The notes below the pieces were generated by a model. The model was given only the letters and a program-made list of their open reading frames with translations. It had not been told where the DNA came from and did no database searches. A stretch of 64,000 nucleotides of DNA from Guptibacillus hwajinpoensis (GTDB lineage Bacteria; Bacillota; Bacilli; Bacillales; Bacillaceae_O): assembly GCA_016841765.1 (NCBI GenBank), contig JAENYN010000017.1:1-64000 (forward strand), in the 5' to 3' direction. Each line of letters begins with the position of its first letter. The first letter of the stretch is position 1. Shown here one piece after another: positions 51,619 through 59,485 of the stretch. The position numbers were made by a program, and so were the translations under genes.

Positions 51619-52854
51619 TTAGATTTCATCATCCTCATCGAGCGCTTCTTTTGTGATTTTAACTTGTTTGATCTGGTTCCCTTCAACTTTTGCTACTTTA
51701 AAATGCAGGTGATGAAAATCGAACTCTTCCCCTTGTTCGGGAATATGCCCAAGTTCGTTAAAGATGAACCCGGATAATACATCCTCTTCCTCAGGGATTC
51801 TCGTTTTGAACACTTCATTTAACCGTCTCAGCGGCAGGTGGCCGTGGCAGACGATATAATCATCGGACACTTCATCAATCAGAACTTCATCTTCAGCGTC
51901 ATCAAGCTCTTCTCCGATCATGACCTCTATAATATCCTCACTGGTGACGAGGCCATCCGTTCCGCCATAGTCATCCACAACAATTGCAAGATGCTGCTTT
52001 TCTTTCAGCATCATTTTAAAGACTTTTTCCACCGATGCTGATCCGACGACAAACAGGGCCTTATCGGTGAAATCCTCCAGCGTTGACTCGGGCAGAACAG
52101 ACCATTCAGGCAAACGCCTTGCATGAAAAATCCCGATTATTGTATCCATATTGCCTTTATATACGGGATAACGGCTATGCTTGCTATGCATGATAACCTT
52201 TCGTGCATCCTCATAAGATGCATCATAAGGGATCCCTTCCATATCGAGCCGCGGCGTTTTCATGGCATCAAGGACATTCCTGTGATAAAAATCAATAACG
52301 CCTTTGATCCGCTTTGATTCCTGTTTTTCAAAGGTGCCTTCGACAGAGGCGATTTCCACCATTGTTTTCAATTCTTCCCTTGAGAAAGAAGCCTTCTCCG
52401 TATTGCCCTTGGAAATCATTTTGATAATGAGATCTGTGAATTTTGAAAGCAGCCAGGTCAGTGGTGTCAGCAGCCAGACAAGCCCGCCAATGATGGGAGC
52501 AACAAGAAAAGCGATCTTATTTGCAAACGTGGCAGCGACCGACTTGGGCGTCACTTCAGCAAACAGAATAAGTACACCTGTAAGAATTGCAGTCGCGATA
52601 CCAACACTATAATCGTATTGAAGAGCCACCATTGTGACAAGCGTTGGCAGCAGGACATTTGAAATATTATTTCCAATCAATATACTCGTGATCATCCGAT
52701 CCGGTTCAGCAACAAGATCAAGCAGCTTTTTTGCCTTTTTGTCGCCCTTTTCCGCTCTTGTTCTGAGTTTCATTTTGTTAACTGCAGTCAGGGCGGTCTC
52801 ACTTCCTGACAAAAACGCTGATACAAAAATAAGGATCACAATAACAATTAGCAC
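51619..52854 (-). CDS. CNNM/CorC-type (HlyC/CorC family) membrane transporter
   Basis: The 411-residue protein has a DUF21/CNNM membrane domain (about 1-130; LSGSETALTAVNKMKLR, GNNISNVLL, ILFAEVTPKSVAATFANK), two CBS domains (about 185-310; FHARRLP, VVDDYGGTDGLVTSEDIIE) and a C-terminal CorC_HlyC domain (about 325-405). Such proteins are implicated in Mg2+ or Co2+ export; B. subtilis has several (YhdP, YhdT, YqhB, YrkA, YugS). The GTG start is seven bases from GGGAGG. Single gene. Confidence 0.87.
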   Translation of the reverse strand: MLIVIVILIFVSAFLSGSETALTAVNKMKLRTRAEKGDKKAKKLLDLVAEPDRMITSILIGNNISNVLLPTLVTMVALQYDYSVGIATAILTGVLILFAEVTPKSVAATFANKIAFLVAPIIGGLVWLLTPLTWLLSKFTDLIIKMISKGNTEKASFSREELKTMVEIASVEGTFEKQESKRIKGVIDFYHRNVLDAMKTPRLDMEGIPYDASYEDARKVIMHSKHSRYPVYKGNMDTIIGIFHARRLPEWSVLPESTLEDFTDKALFVVGSASVEKVFKMMLKEKQHLAIVVDDYGGTDGLVTSEDIIEVMIGEELDDAEDEVLIDEVSDDYIVCHGHLPLRRLNEVFKTRIPEEEDVLSGFIFNELGHIPEQGEEFDFHHLHFKVAKVEGNQIKQVKITKEALDEDDEI

Positions 52855-53427
52855 AACGATACCTCCCGCACAGAACTTATAATACCTACTACCCCAAAAA
52901 ACGGAAGAGATAACTGGCAGGGAGGCTGACGCCCGTAAATCACGCCGGCACTTGCCCAGCCCGGCGCTGTGGAAGTTAGCACGAGATGAAGCCCGGCAGT
53001 GACTGAAATTGGTTCAAGAGTAGAGAATTGCAGGTGATCTTGGAGCGGCGGGCTTTCAGTTGAAAAAGATAAATGCTGGAACTTGATTATAAATTGTCCT
53101 TTTTGAACGAAAAACCGCAAAAGTAAAAGAAAAACTGTCTAACTTCAAAATTTCCGGCTGCGGAGGAGGTAAGGAACAACGCTTTACGTGCAGCTATGCA
53201 CTGAAAATTGATCCGGCGGTCATTGAGAATGCCCGGGATTTCAGTTGAAAAAAGATAAATGCCGGAACTTGATCATAAATCGCTCTTTTCAAAAGAAAAA
53301 CTACAAAAAGTAAAAGAAAAACCGCAAAACAAAAAGATAAACTGCCAAACTTGAAAATATTTCGTCTGCACATGTTCTCATACACCATTTAATTGCCGCT
53401 GCAACGAAATTCTTTCTTGCTAAATGC
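52855..53427. repeat. A-rich ~180-bp repeat family, locus 3 (two units)
   Basis: TTCAGTTGAAAAAGATAAAT, GCTGGAACTTGAT, ATAAATTGTCC (unit at 53054) and the nearly identical TTCAGTTGAAAAAAGATAAA, GCCGGAACTTGAT, ATAAATCGCTC (unit at 53240) lie 186 bases apart; both continue into AAAGTAAAAGAAAAAC. No gene in this 570-base stretch. Confidence 0.72.
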
Positions 53428-53468
53428 AAAAAGCCCTGTCCAGGGGTGCTTTCCCCCGGGCAGGGCTT
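53428..53468 (-). terminator. Terminator of the desaturase gene
   Basis: AAGCCCTG/CAGGGCTT with inner CC/GGG (53431-53468), followed by TTTTTGC on the minus strand. Confidence 0.85.
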
Positions 53469-53480
53469 AGGTGCTTTGGT

Positions 53481-54584
53481 TTACTGGAATTTTTCTTTTT
53501 GGCGCTTTATTTTCAGCCGGTTGGCCTGTTCTTTCAGTGTGCCTTTTTGCGGCTGGATTTTCACAGGGTCCAATCCATGGCCAAGTGATCCATATACCTT
53601 TTGCCCGCGGGGGTCAATGAGGTCCTTTTCCCCGTAATAGACGCGCGGTGTTTTCGTAAGGGCGATCAATGCACGTCCCATCGGCATTTCATGATAGCGC
53701 TCGGGCCACATCTTTTTGATTTGCTCCTTTACCATTGGATAGTATTTCGGGCTCATTCCCGGAAATACATGATGTTCGGTATGGTAAGAGAAATTGAAGT
53801 GGAGGACATCCACCCATTTCGGAACAGTGACCGTCAAGCTGTTGGCTAACGGATCATTCACAGGGGTAATCGGGTTCAGTCTGTGATTTGTGGAAATATA
53901 ACCCATTACAATCAAATTGGCGATCAATAACGGAATCAAGAAAGCAAACAGCCATTTTACCGGACCGATCCAAAACATCAAGCCGATCCATGTCACCCAC
54001 GGCAGGATGAACTGGAACCAGACGGCTGGCCGTTTCTTCGGATTGAATTCCTTAATGTAGACAAGGAACATATGAAAAGAGTGAGCAGTGAACTGAAGTG
54101 ACAGTGTCAAAACGCCGAAAATGGCACGCACCCAAAACGGCAGCCGGTAAATCCAGCGAAGCATGCGGCTTTGTGCAAGCTTCTCCAATGTCGGCCACGA
54201 ATCAGGGTCTTGTTCTTCATTTTGCGTGTGGACATGATGGGTCAGGTTATGCCATTTTCTCCATAAACGAGGACCGGTACTCAATGGCCAGAAGGCCACA
54301 GCACCAAGAAAATTGCGGAGCCATGCTTTTCTGACAACCGTACCGTGCAAAATTTCATGCCCAAGAAAACCCATACCGGCAAAGCTTGCCCCTAACACAA
54401 GGGCAATTCCCATGTTCAGGGTGATATGGAGATCGAAAAACCCAATTGCCAGAATTCCAGCCACGATAACCGCCAGATAAGCCAATCCTCCCCAGAGCCT
54501 TGCCGGAACAGGTTTGAATGCGTATTTCGGCAGGTGTGGAGTGAGGCGCTTTGCATACCAGCCAAACGTATGAAGATCTTTCAC
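53481..54584 (-). CDS. Fatty acid desaturase
   Basis: The 367-residue membrane enzyme has four membrane spans and the three histidine boxes of acyl-lipid desaturases: HEILHG, HNLTHHVHT and HTEHHVFPG, which hold a di-iron centre. It would introduce a double bond in membrane acyl chains, usually in response to cold. The GTG at 54584 is eight bases from GGGAG; a longer frame has no binding site. Upstream, CTGACATTAGATTCTGATTT (about 54684-54703) is a possible regulator half-site pair like DesR boxes, but the match is loose. No desKR genes are adjacent. Length and order fit the DesA type more than B. subtilis Des. Confidence 0.85.
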   Translation of the reverse strand: MKDLHTFGWYAKRLTPHLPKYAFKPVPARLWGGLAYLAVIVAGILAIGFFDLHITLNMGIALVLGASFAGMGFLGHEILHGTVVRKAWLRNFLGAVAFWPLSTGPRLWRKWHNLTHHVHTQNEEQDPDSWPTLEKLAQSRMLRWIYRLPFWVRAIFGVLTLSLQFTAHSFHMFLVYIKEFNPKKRPAVWFQFILPWVTWIGLMFWIGPVKWLFAFLIPLLIANLIVMGYISTNHRLNPITPVNDPLANSLTVTVPKWVDVLHFNFSYHTEHHVFPGMSPKYYPMVKEQIKKMWPERYHEMPMGRALIALTKTPRVYYGEKDLIDPRGQKVYGSLGHGLDPVKIQPQKGTLKEQANRLKIKRQKEKFQ

Positions 54585-54874
54585 AAAGATAACTCCCTTC
54601 TTAATTCCTCTTCTGTATTTCAGTATTTGTAAATTAGCTACCAAATTATTCCCCAATTTTTTTGGGACAAAACGCTGAATCCAATTCTGACATTAGATTC
54701 TGATTTGTCAGCTATCACCATCGTATCAGCGTTTCTTTTACTTTTCAATGCATAATTATAACCAGGTGATATGAATTAGTGCTGATTGTTTACTCAGTAT
54801 AATAAAAACAGCACTTTATTCTCTCTCATTTATTTTGTTTGCTTTATTTGATCTGTTTTTTAGTATTTCAGTAT
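54585..54874. other. AT-rich region upstream of the desaturase gene
   Basis: About 290 bases. It contains the imperfect repeat TTCTGACATTAG / TTCTGATTTGTCAG (54686-54711) and no gene. Confidence 0.4.
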
Positions 54875-54907
54875 AAAGAAAAAGATCAGGTGTTTTCACC
54901 TGACCTT
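54875..54907 (-). terminator. Terminator of the SDR/QueA-like/VOC operon
   Basis: AGATCAGGTG/CACCTGACCT (54882-54906) around TTTT, followed by TTTTTCTTT on the minus strand. Confidence 0.8.
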
Positions 54908-54909
54908 TC

Positions 54910-55275
54910 TCATTCCCGGTATCTTCTTTCAATCAGTTCAATCATTTCCGTTCCCGGTCCTTCATAAAAAATGACTTTCCACCCACCCAAAACATCAAGC
55001 GGTCCCTCGATGGGAATCAATCCCTGCTCTTCAAGGACTGCCATCTGGCTTTCAAGGTCTTCCACCTCCCAGGCAAGATGGACAGAGCCCCCTCTCGCCG
55101 GTTCGAGGCCTGTATCCTGTACCAATTCAATCGTAATGTCGCCGTTTCGCATGAAAATCAATGATTCATCATTCATCTGCAGGCTCCTTACTGTCTTAAA
55201 GCCGAACAGGGACCTGTAAAATTCCTCGGATTTTCGGAGGTTTGCTGTCTCTATACCAGCATGATGCCATCTCAC
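54910..55275 (-). CDS. VOC/glyoxalase-family protein
   Basis: The 121-residue protein is one glyoxalase/bleomycin-resistance/dioxygenase (VOC) unit: MRWHHAGIETANLRKSEEFY at the start, FMRNGDITIELVQ, HLAWEVEDLE and GTEMIELIE. Probable metal ligands are H5, H70-region histidine and the last glutamate. The start ATG overlaps the stop of the QueA-like gene (ATGA), so the two are translationally coupled. The substrate is unknown; the coupling suggests a shared pathway with the SDR and QueA-like genes. Confidence 0.82.
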   Translation of the reverse strand: MRWHHAGIETANLRKSEEFYRSLFGFKTVRSLQMNDESLIFMRNGDITIELVQDTGLEPARGGSVHLAWEVEDLESQMAVLEEQGLIPIEGPLDVLGGWKVIFYEGPGTEMIELIERRYRE

Positions 55276-56312
55276 TCTTTTTCCACCTCCGGCAAAATAA
55301 GATTCATGTCACCAAACTCATGCCAGAGGTATCCTTTTTCCAGCGCTTTATGATATGTCTGGAACAGCAGCCCGTCGTCAACGAATGCGGTAAGCATGTG
55401 GAGATGGCTTGCTTCCGGCTCATGAAATCCTGTTAAAAGCCCGTCAACTGTTTTCAACCGATAGTCTCTATCGATGTACAGCGATGTTTCACCCCTGGCT
55501 GCGCAAACAATCCCATCTTCGGCTGCTGCTGTTTCCAGAGCCCGCACGACCGTTGTTCCGGCCGCGATGACTCTCCTTCCTTTTGCTTTTGCTTCGTTTA
55601 TGACAAGAGCAGTTTCAGCTGGAACATGGTAAGGCTCCGGGCGCTTTCGCGGGTCCGGCCATCGATTGTTTTCATAGTAGCTTAAGCCGGCATGAAGCTG
55701 AAGAAAGGCAATTTTTACACCCCTGGCTGCAAGTTCATTAAGGATTTTCCAGGTGAACGCCCTGCCTGCTGACGGCATTTCCACAGAACCAGGCACAGAC
55801 GCATACACAGTCTGGTAGGCATCAAGCGGCCACTCATTCCCGATATATTCATAACGGACCGGTTCTCCATGTTTAAAAATCATATTCCACAGCGCCGGGC
55901 CGCCTGCAGAAAATCGGAGACGAACAAGCGGCGCTTCACTTCCTTCACCTGACAAAACCGCCGTGATCCCGTACGGAAATTGAATCGGCTCCCCGGCACT
56001 GACCAATTTCCCCGGCATAAATGCTTCCCAGCATGTATCAGAGATGCGCCTGGATAGTCTCGCTTCGACTTCACGCCCGTTTTGCATCCCTTTCAAAACA
56101 GGCGGAATCGTGCGGCTGTTGTTCAGAACAAGAACATCACCGGCTTGCAGGTAGTTCGCAATGTTGGAAAAATGATCGTGAACCGATCTTCCGGTATGGC
56201 GGCTGAGCACCAGCATCCTGACATCATGCCTCGACTGATGGGGGCGTAATTCTGCCGGAACCGCAGCATTCAAATGATCTGGAATATGAAACACCCGTTC
56301 TTCAGCTGCCAT
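55272..56312 (-). CDS. QueA-like protein (divergent paralogue)
   Basis: The 346-residue protein has the fold and length of S-adenosylmethionine:tRNA ribosyltransferase-isomerase, which makes epoxyqueuosine in tRNA. Shared blocks are RMLVLSR, GDVLVLNNSRTIPP, AGRAFT, LQLHAGLSYY, PYHVPAETALVINEAKAKGR, AAGTTVVRALETAA and FGDMNLIL. Several core motifs differ from true QueA: GLGTFRPV reads GLSYYENN and TNFHLPKSTL reads HEPEASHLHML. It sits in an operon between SDR and VOC genes, not with tgt/ruvB. It may act on another substrate. ATG at 56312 with AAAGGGG upstream, overlapping the SDR stop by 11 bases. Confidence 0.75.
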   Translation of the reverse strand: MAAEERVFHIPDHLNAAVPAELRPHQSRHDVRMLVLSRHTGRSVHDHFSNIANYLQAGDVLVLNNSRTIPPVLKGMQNGREVEARLSRRISDTCWEAFMPGKLVSAGEPIQFPYGITAVLSGEGSEAPLVRLRFSAGGPALWNMIFKHGEPVRYEYIGNEWPLDAYQTVYASVPGSVEMPSAGRAFTWKILNELAARGVKIAFLQLHAGLSYYENNRWPDPRKRPEPYHVPAETALVINEAKAKGRRVIAAGTTVVRALETAAAEDGIVCAARGETSLYIDRDYRLKTVDGLLTGFHEPEASHLHMLTAFVDDGLLFQTYHKALEKGYLWHEFGDMNLILPEVEKE

Positions 56313-57039
56313 GGTACCGTTCCCCTTTCCGGACAAAAACTTGTGCCTCAAAACGACTGCCGTTCACTTCTTTTGCTTCATCGGAAGCAAGATACAAAAA
56401 GACCTCCGTACAATCTTCCGGAGTGGCCAGCTCGTAATCACAGCCCGGAACCGCCTGCTCATGCATATCCGTATCCATTTCGCCCGGGTCGACCATATTC
56501 ATGCGCACCCCTGTTCCTTCCAATTCGTCCGACCATGTCTGCGTCAGCCCTTCGACCGCAAATTTGGAAATCCCGTACGCTCCCCATTCGGCAAAGCCTG
56601 TTTTACCCGCTTCCGATGTCAGATTGACGATTGAACCTTCCTTGTACGCCAGCATTCCCGGCAAGACCCGCCTTGTCACCAGAAACGGGTTCATGACATT
56701 TACATTCATCACTTCCGCAAACGTTTGTGGATCATAATCGGCAAGCAGCTCAGGTCCCGGCCCGAAAACCGAAGCATTGTTGATCAATACATCAATCCTG
56801 CCGTAAGCAGCTTCAGCAACCGACACAAACCGGTCAACATCCCCTGGCATTGAAACATCAGCACTGAGCGCCACAACATCGGCACCCAGCTTTTCCGCTT
56901 CATCCTTCACTAGCAAAAGCTTTTCTTCTCTCCTTGCACAAAGAGCAAGATTCATCCCCTGCCTCGCAAAGGCCAGCGCAAGCGCCCGTCCCAGCCCTTT
57001 TGATGCACCGGTTATCATCACTGTTTTCGTTTGATTCAT
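56302..57039 (-). CDS. Short-chain dehydrogenase/reductase
   Basis: The 245-residue NAD(P)-dependent enzyme has TGASKGLGRAL (cofactor motif, residue 10), DVSMP, NNASVFG, the catalytic serine in VNLTSEAG and YGISK (Y-x-x-x-K). The ARREEKL after the second strand suggests NADP. It is first gene of a minus-strand operon SDR-QueA-like-VOC with overlapping ends. Substrate unknown. Confidence 0.88.
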   Translation of the reverse strand: MNQTKTVMITGASKGLGRALALAFARQGMNLALCARREEKLLLVKDEAEKLGADVVALSADVSMPGDVDRFVSVAEAAYGRIDVLINNASVFGPGPELLADYDPQTFAEVMNVNVMNPFLVTRRVLPGMLAYKEGSIVNLTSEAGKTGFAEWGAYGISKFAVEGLTQTWSDELEGTGVRMNMVDPGEMDTDMHEQAVPGCDYELATPEDCTEVFLYLASDEAKEVNGSRFEAQVFVRKGERYHGS

Positions 57040-57227
57040 CGTTATTCCCCTTTCGATTTGTTGTTAGTTTTATTGTAAAAAAGACCGGTTCGGCTGAAAT
57101 CGTGTAAAGGGGTGAACTGTCAGTCCATAATTGGTCTATACCTTTTCTCAGTCTAAAGTTTGAGCGTCCATTTTTTGATGATTCGGAAAATGGTATGATG
57201 GAGAAAAAGAAAGGGAGAGCGATCAAA

Positions 57228-58148
57228 TTGAAAATTGCAATTATGGGGGTAGGCGCCCTTGGCGGCTACTTTGGAGGACGGTGGCAGGAAGCCGGCGCCG
57301 ATGTCTCATATATCGTAAGGCCAAAACGTGCAGAACAGCTGGAAGAAAACGGACTTATTTTACATAGTGTAAAAGGTGATTATGAAGTCCCTCACCTGAA
57401 CATCATCCAGACCGGGGACACCGGCAATATGCCTCGGGCAGACATTGTCTTCCTCGCGGTGAAAGGTTACCACCTGGAAGGCACCCTGCCTGTTTTGAAA
57501 GAGTTGACCGAAAAGGGGGCAAAAGTGCTGCCTGTCCTCAATGGAATCGAGCACCTGGATATTCTGAAAAAAGAACTCGGTGAAGAAGCTGTCATCGGCG
57601 GCCTGGTCTACATCATCGCAACACTTGATGATAAAGGCCACGTCGTCCATACGAGTGACATCCATAATCTCGTATTCGGACCGCTCCACCCTTCACAGGA
57701 AGACGTTTGCAGCCAACTTCAGCAGCTGAATGAGAAAGCAAACCTGACCGGCGTGCAATCTGAAGATATCCTGACCGAGCTCTGGAACAAATACATGTTC
57801 ATTACCGCATTTTCCGGCGTTACTGCTGCCGGAAACTTTCCGATCGGCACAGTCCGCTCCCACCCTGCGTCAATGGATTTAATCCAGTCCGTTCTGGAGG
57901 AAATGAAGCAGCTCGCCCATGCCCACGGCATCGAGTTGACAGAAACCCATATCGGACAGGCAATGGAAAAGTTCCGTACCTTCCCGGATGAAGCCACTTC
58001 TTCCATGCACCAGGACCGCCGCAAAGGCCTGACAATCGAAGTGGAGCACCTTCTCGGCGGGGCACTTCGGCTTGGCCGGAAAAAAGGTGCGAACATGCCG
58101 CATGTTGAGACCCTTTATGCGTTATTGAAGCCTTACGAAAATAGCTGA
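57228..58148 (+). CDS. panE: Ketopantoate reductase family protein
   Basis: The 306-residue protein has the GVGALGGYFGGRW nucleotide motif at the N-terminus, NGIEHLD, GGLVYI and LWNKYMFITAFSGVTA, and a C-terminal helical domain with SSMHQDRRKGLTIEVEHLLG as in PanE, which reduces ketopantoate to pantoate for coenzyme A synthesis. Bacillus species often have more than one PanE-like gene, so the true substrate is not certain. The TTG at 57228 is nine bases from GGGAGA; ATG 57195 has no binding site. Single gene, divergent from the SDR operon. Confidence 0.83.
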   Translation: MKIAIMGVGALGGYFGGRWQEAGADVSYIVRPKRAEQLEENGLILHSVKGDYEVPHLNIIQTGDTGNMPRADIVFLAVKGYHLEGTLPVLKELTEKGAKVLPVLNGIEHLDILKKELGEEAVIGGLVYIIATLDDKGHVVHTSDIHNLVFGPLHPSQEDVCSQLQQLNEKANLTGVQSEDILTELWNKYMFITAFSGVTAAGNFPIGTVRSHPASMDLIQSVLEEMKQLAHAHGIELTETHIGQAMEKFRTFPDEATSSMHQDRRKGLTIEVEHLLGGALRLGRKKGANMPHVETLYALLKPYENS

Positions 58149-58173
58149 AACAAGGAAATATGATAAAAGTTTT

Positions 58174-58216
58174 AAACCTCTTGCCAGATTGATCGAGTCC
58201 GGCAAGAGGTTTTTGT
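58174..58216 (+). terminator. Terminator of panE
   Basis: AAACCTCTTGCC/GGCAAGAGGTTT (58174-58212) followed by TTG. Confidence 0.85.
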
Positions 58217-58439
58217 ATCACCGTAGTTAACTGCTTTTTCCGGTGGGTGGCATGATGGGGGGGAAGGGAATGGCCGCTCTGTCCGGCCTGTTGGAAATGG
58301 AAATGCCGACCTTTAGGCAGCTACCCGGGTCGATCTTCTATTTGTTTCCAGCTTCCAATCTAGCTGGCTGGCGGTGTTTTTTGACATAATTAGCGGAAGT
58401 TCTTTAGATAAATGAGATTTCAGGCGATTAAGTGAGGGT

Positions 58440-58699
58440 TTTCATACCATAACCGCTTTTTTCACTCGGAAAGGCTTCGCTTTATATGGTGGAAATCCGG
58501 TTTCACGCCGTACAGCCGGATTTTTGCGCCGAACATCGCTGGTTTCGCGCCAAACTCCACCGGTTTCGAGCGGTACTCATGCCTTATCACGCCGAACTGT
58601 CGTTTTCACGCCATAACTCTTGCCTTTCACGCCGTATCCGTTCTGTTTTTCACGCGGGCCAATTCCCGGCACCGCACCTTGATCGCTCTGTTTCACACA
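58440..58699 (-). repeat. 21-bp-periodic GGCGTGAAA array, locus 2
   Basis: On the plus strand variants of TTTCACGCC begin at 58440, 58460, 58481, 58501, 58522, 58543, 58564, 58585, 58604, 58625, 58648 and 58691, mostly 20-21 bases apart. It is the inverse of the array at 23070-23316. Together with 58217-58439 it lies in the 1.3-kb gene-free gap between panE and brnQ; no gene is seen there. Confidence 0.8.
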
Positions 58700-58954
58700 C
58701 GGACCCCGCACCTTAACCGCTTTCTTTCAAACAAAACCAGCCAACACCCGAACAACAGACTGCCCTCTAACTCCAAACCAGCCAAAAAACTATTTTCCAC
58801 CAGGCTTACCTGCCCGTTTCACATCCATAACGATCAAGCAATCCGAGCCCCATCACCAAAATTTTCATAATTCAATAAATATATTGACAAAACTTTTTTA
58901 GCGATGCTATCATTCTTTTAGCTTACAAAAGACGTTACAAATTGACAGACTTTT

Positions 58955-59154
58955 TAAATAATAGGCTGTTTAAAGCTCAATGTTGATTTTTTCACTAGTT
59001 GATTGGAGTGGAAGGTGCGAGACTCCTGCGGGACTAGCGGGACAGGTGAGACCCCGCAGGAGCGGAGCGACGAGGAGGCTCACCGCCCGCCCCGCGGAAA
59101 GCGAGTACCTGCAACGGAAATCAACACTAGCGTTTAACAGAGCCAAATAATAAG
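58955..59154. repeat. GC-rich MITE-like element, best copy
   Basis: About 200 bases with imperfect terminal inverted repeats: AAATAATAGGCTGTTTAAAG with CTCAATGTTGATTT on the left, and the complement of AAATCAACACTAGCGTTTAA with CAGAGCCAAATAATAA on the right. Inside, CTCCTGCGGG (59023-59032) pairs with CCCGCAGGAG (59053-59062). No open frame for a transposase. Diverged or partial copies are at 2763-2962, 39640-39707 and perhaps 48857-48890. This is the widespread Bacillus intergenic element with GAGGAGGCTCACCGCC. Confidence 0.75.
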
Positions 59155-59159
59155 TATCA

Positions 59160-59421
59160 ATGACGAGAAGAGTAAGATCCAGCTTTGTTCTACAGCGAGC
59201 CGGAATGGTGGAAGCCGGTGCACAGGGCGTTTCTGAAAATCATCTCTGAGATGCGGGGCTGAAGCTGAAGTAAGCCTGCGCCGGGTTTTCCGCCGTTATC
59301 ACGGAATGCATATCATCAGTATGCAGCTGGAGTGCTGTGTGTTTTCCGTTAAAGGGGTCATGCAGAATCAGGGTGGTACCGCGAGTCAAACTCGTCCCTA
59401 TTGACAGGGGCGGGTTTTTAT
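59160..59421 (+). ncRNA. T-box riboswitch, isoleucine specifier, for brnQ
   Basis: The order of elements is that of a T-box leader: AGAAGAGTAAGATCC near the 5-prime end (stem I), CCGGAATGGTGGAAGCCGG distal part, GAAAATCATCTCTGAG with a specifier ATC at 59239-59241 (isoleucine), then the T-box AGGGTGGTACCGCG (59370-59383) and a terminator stem CTCGTCCC/GGGGCGGG with TTTTTAT (59391-59421). Uncharged tRNA-Ile should stabilise the antiterminator and allow brnQ transcription. Confidence 0.9.
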
Positions 59422-59485
59422 ATTGCCGGAGATTTTGGGGAGCAAGTACAGTTTTTAGCATCAAGAATGAAAAGGGGAATGGGAC

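Noticed and set aside
59240-59464. 74-codon minus-strand frame before brnQ
   Set aside because: It is the antisense of the T-box leader; the leader explains the conservation and no binding site is present.
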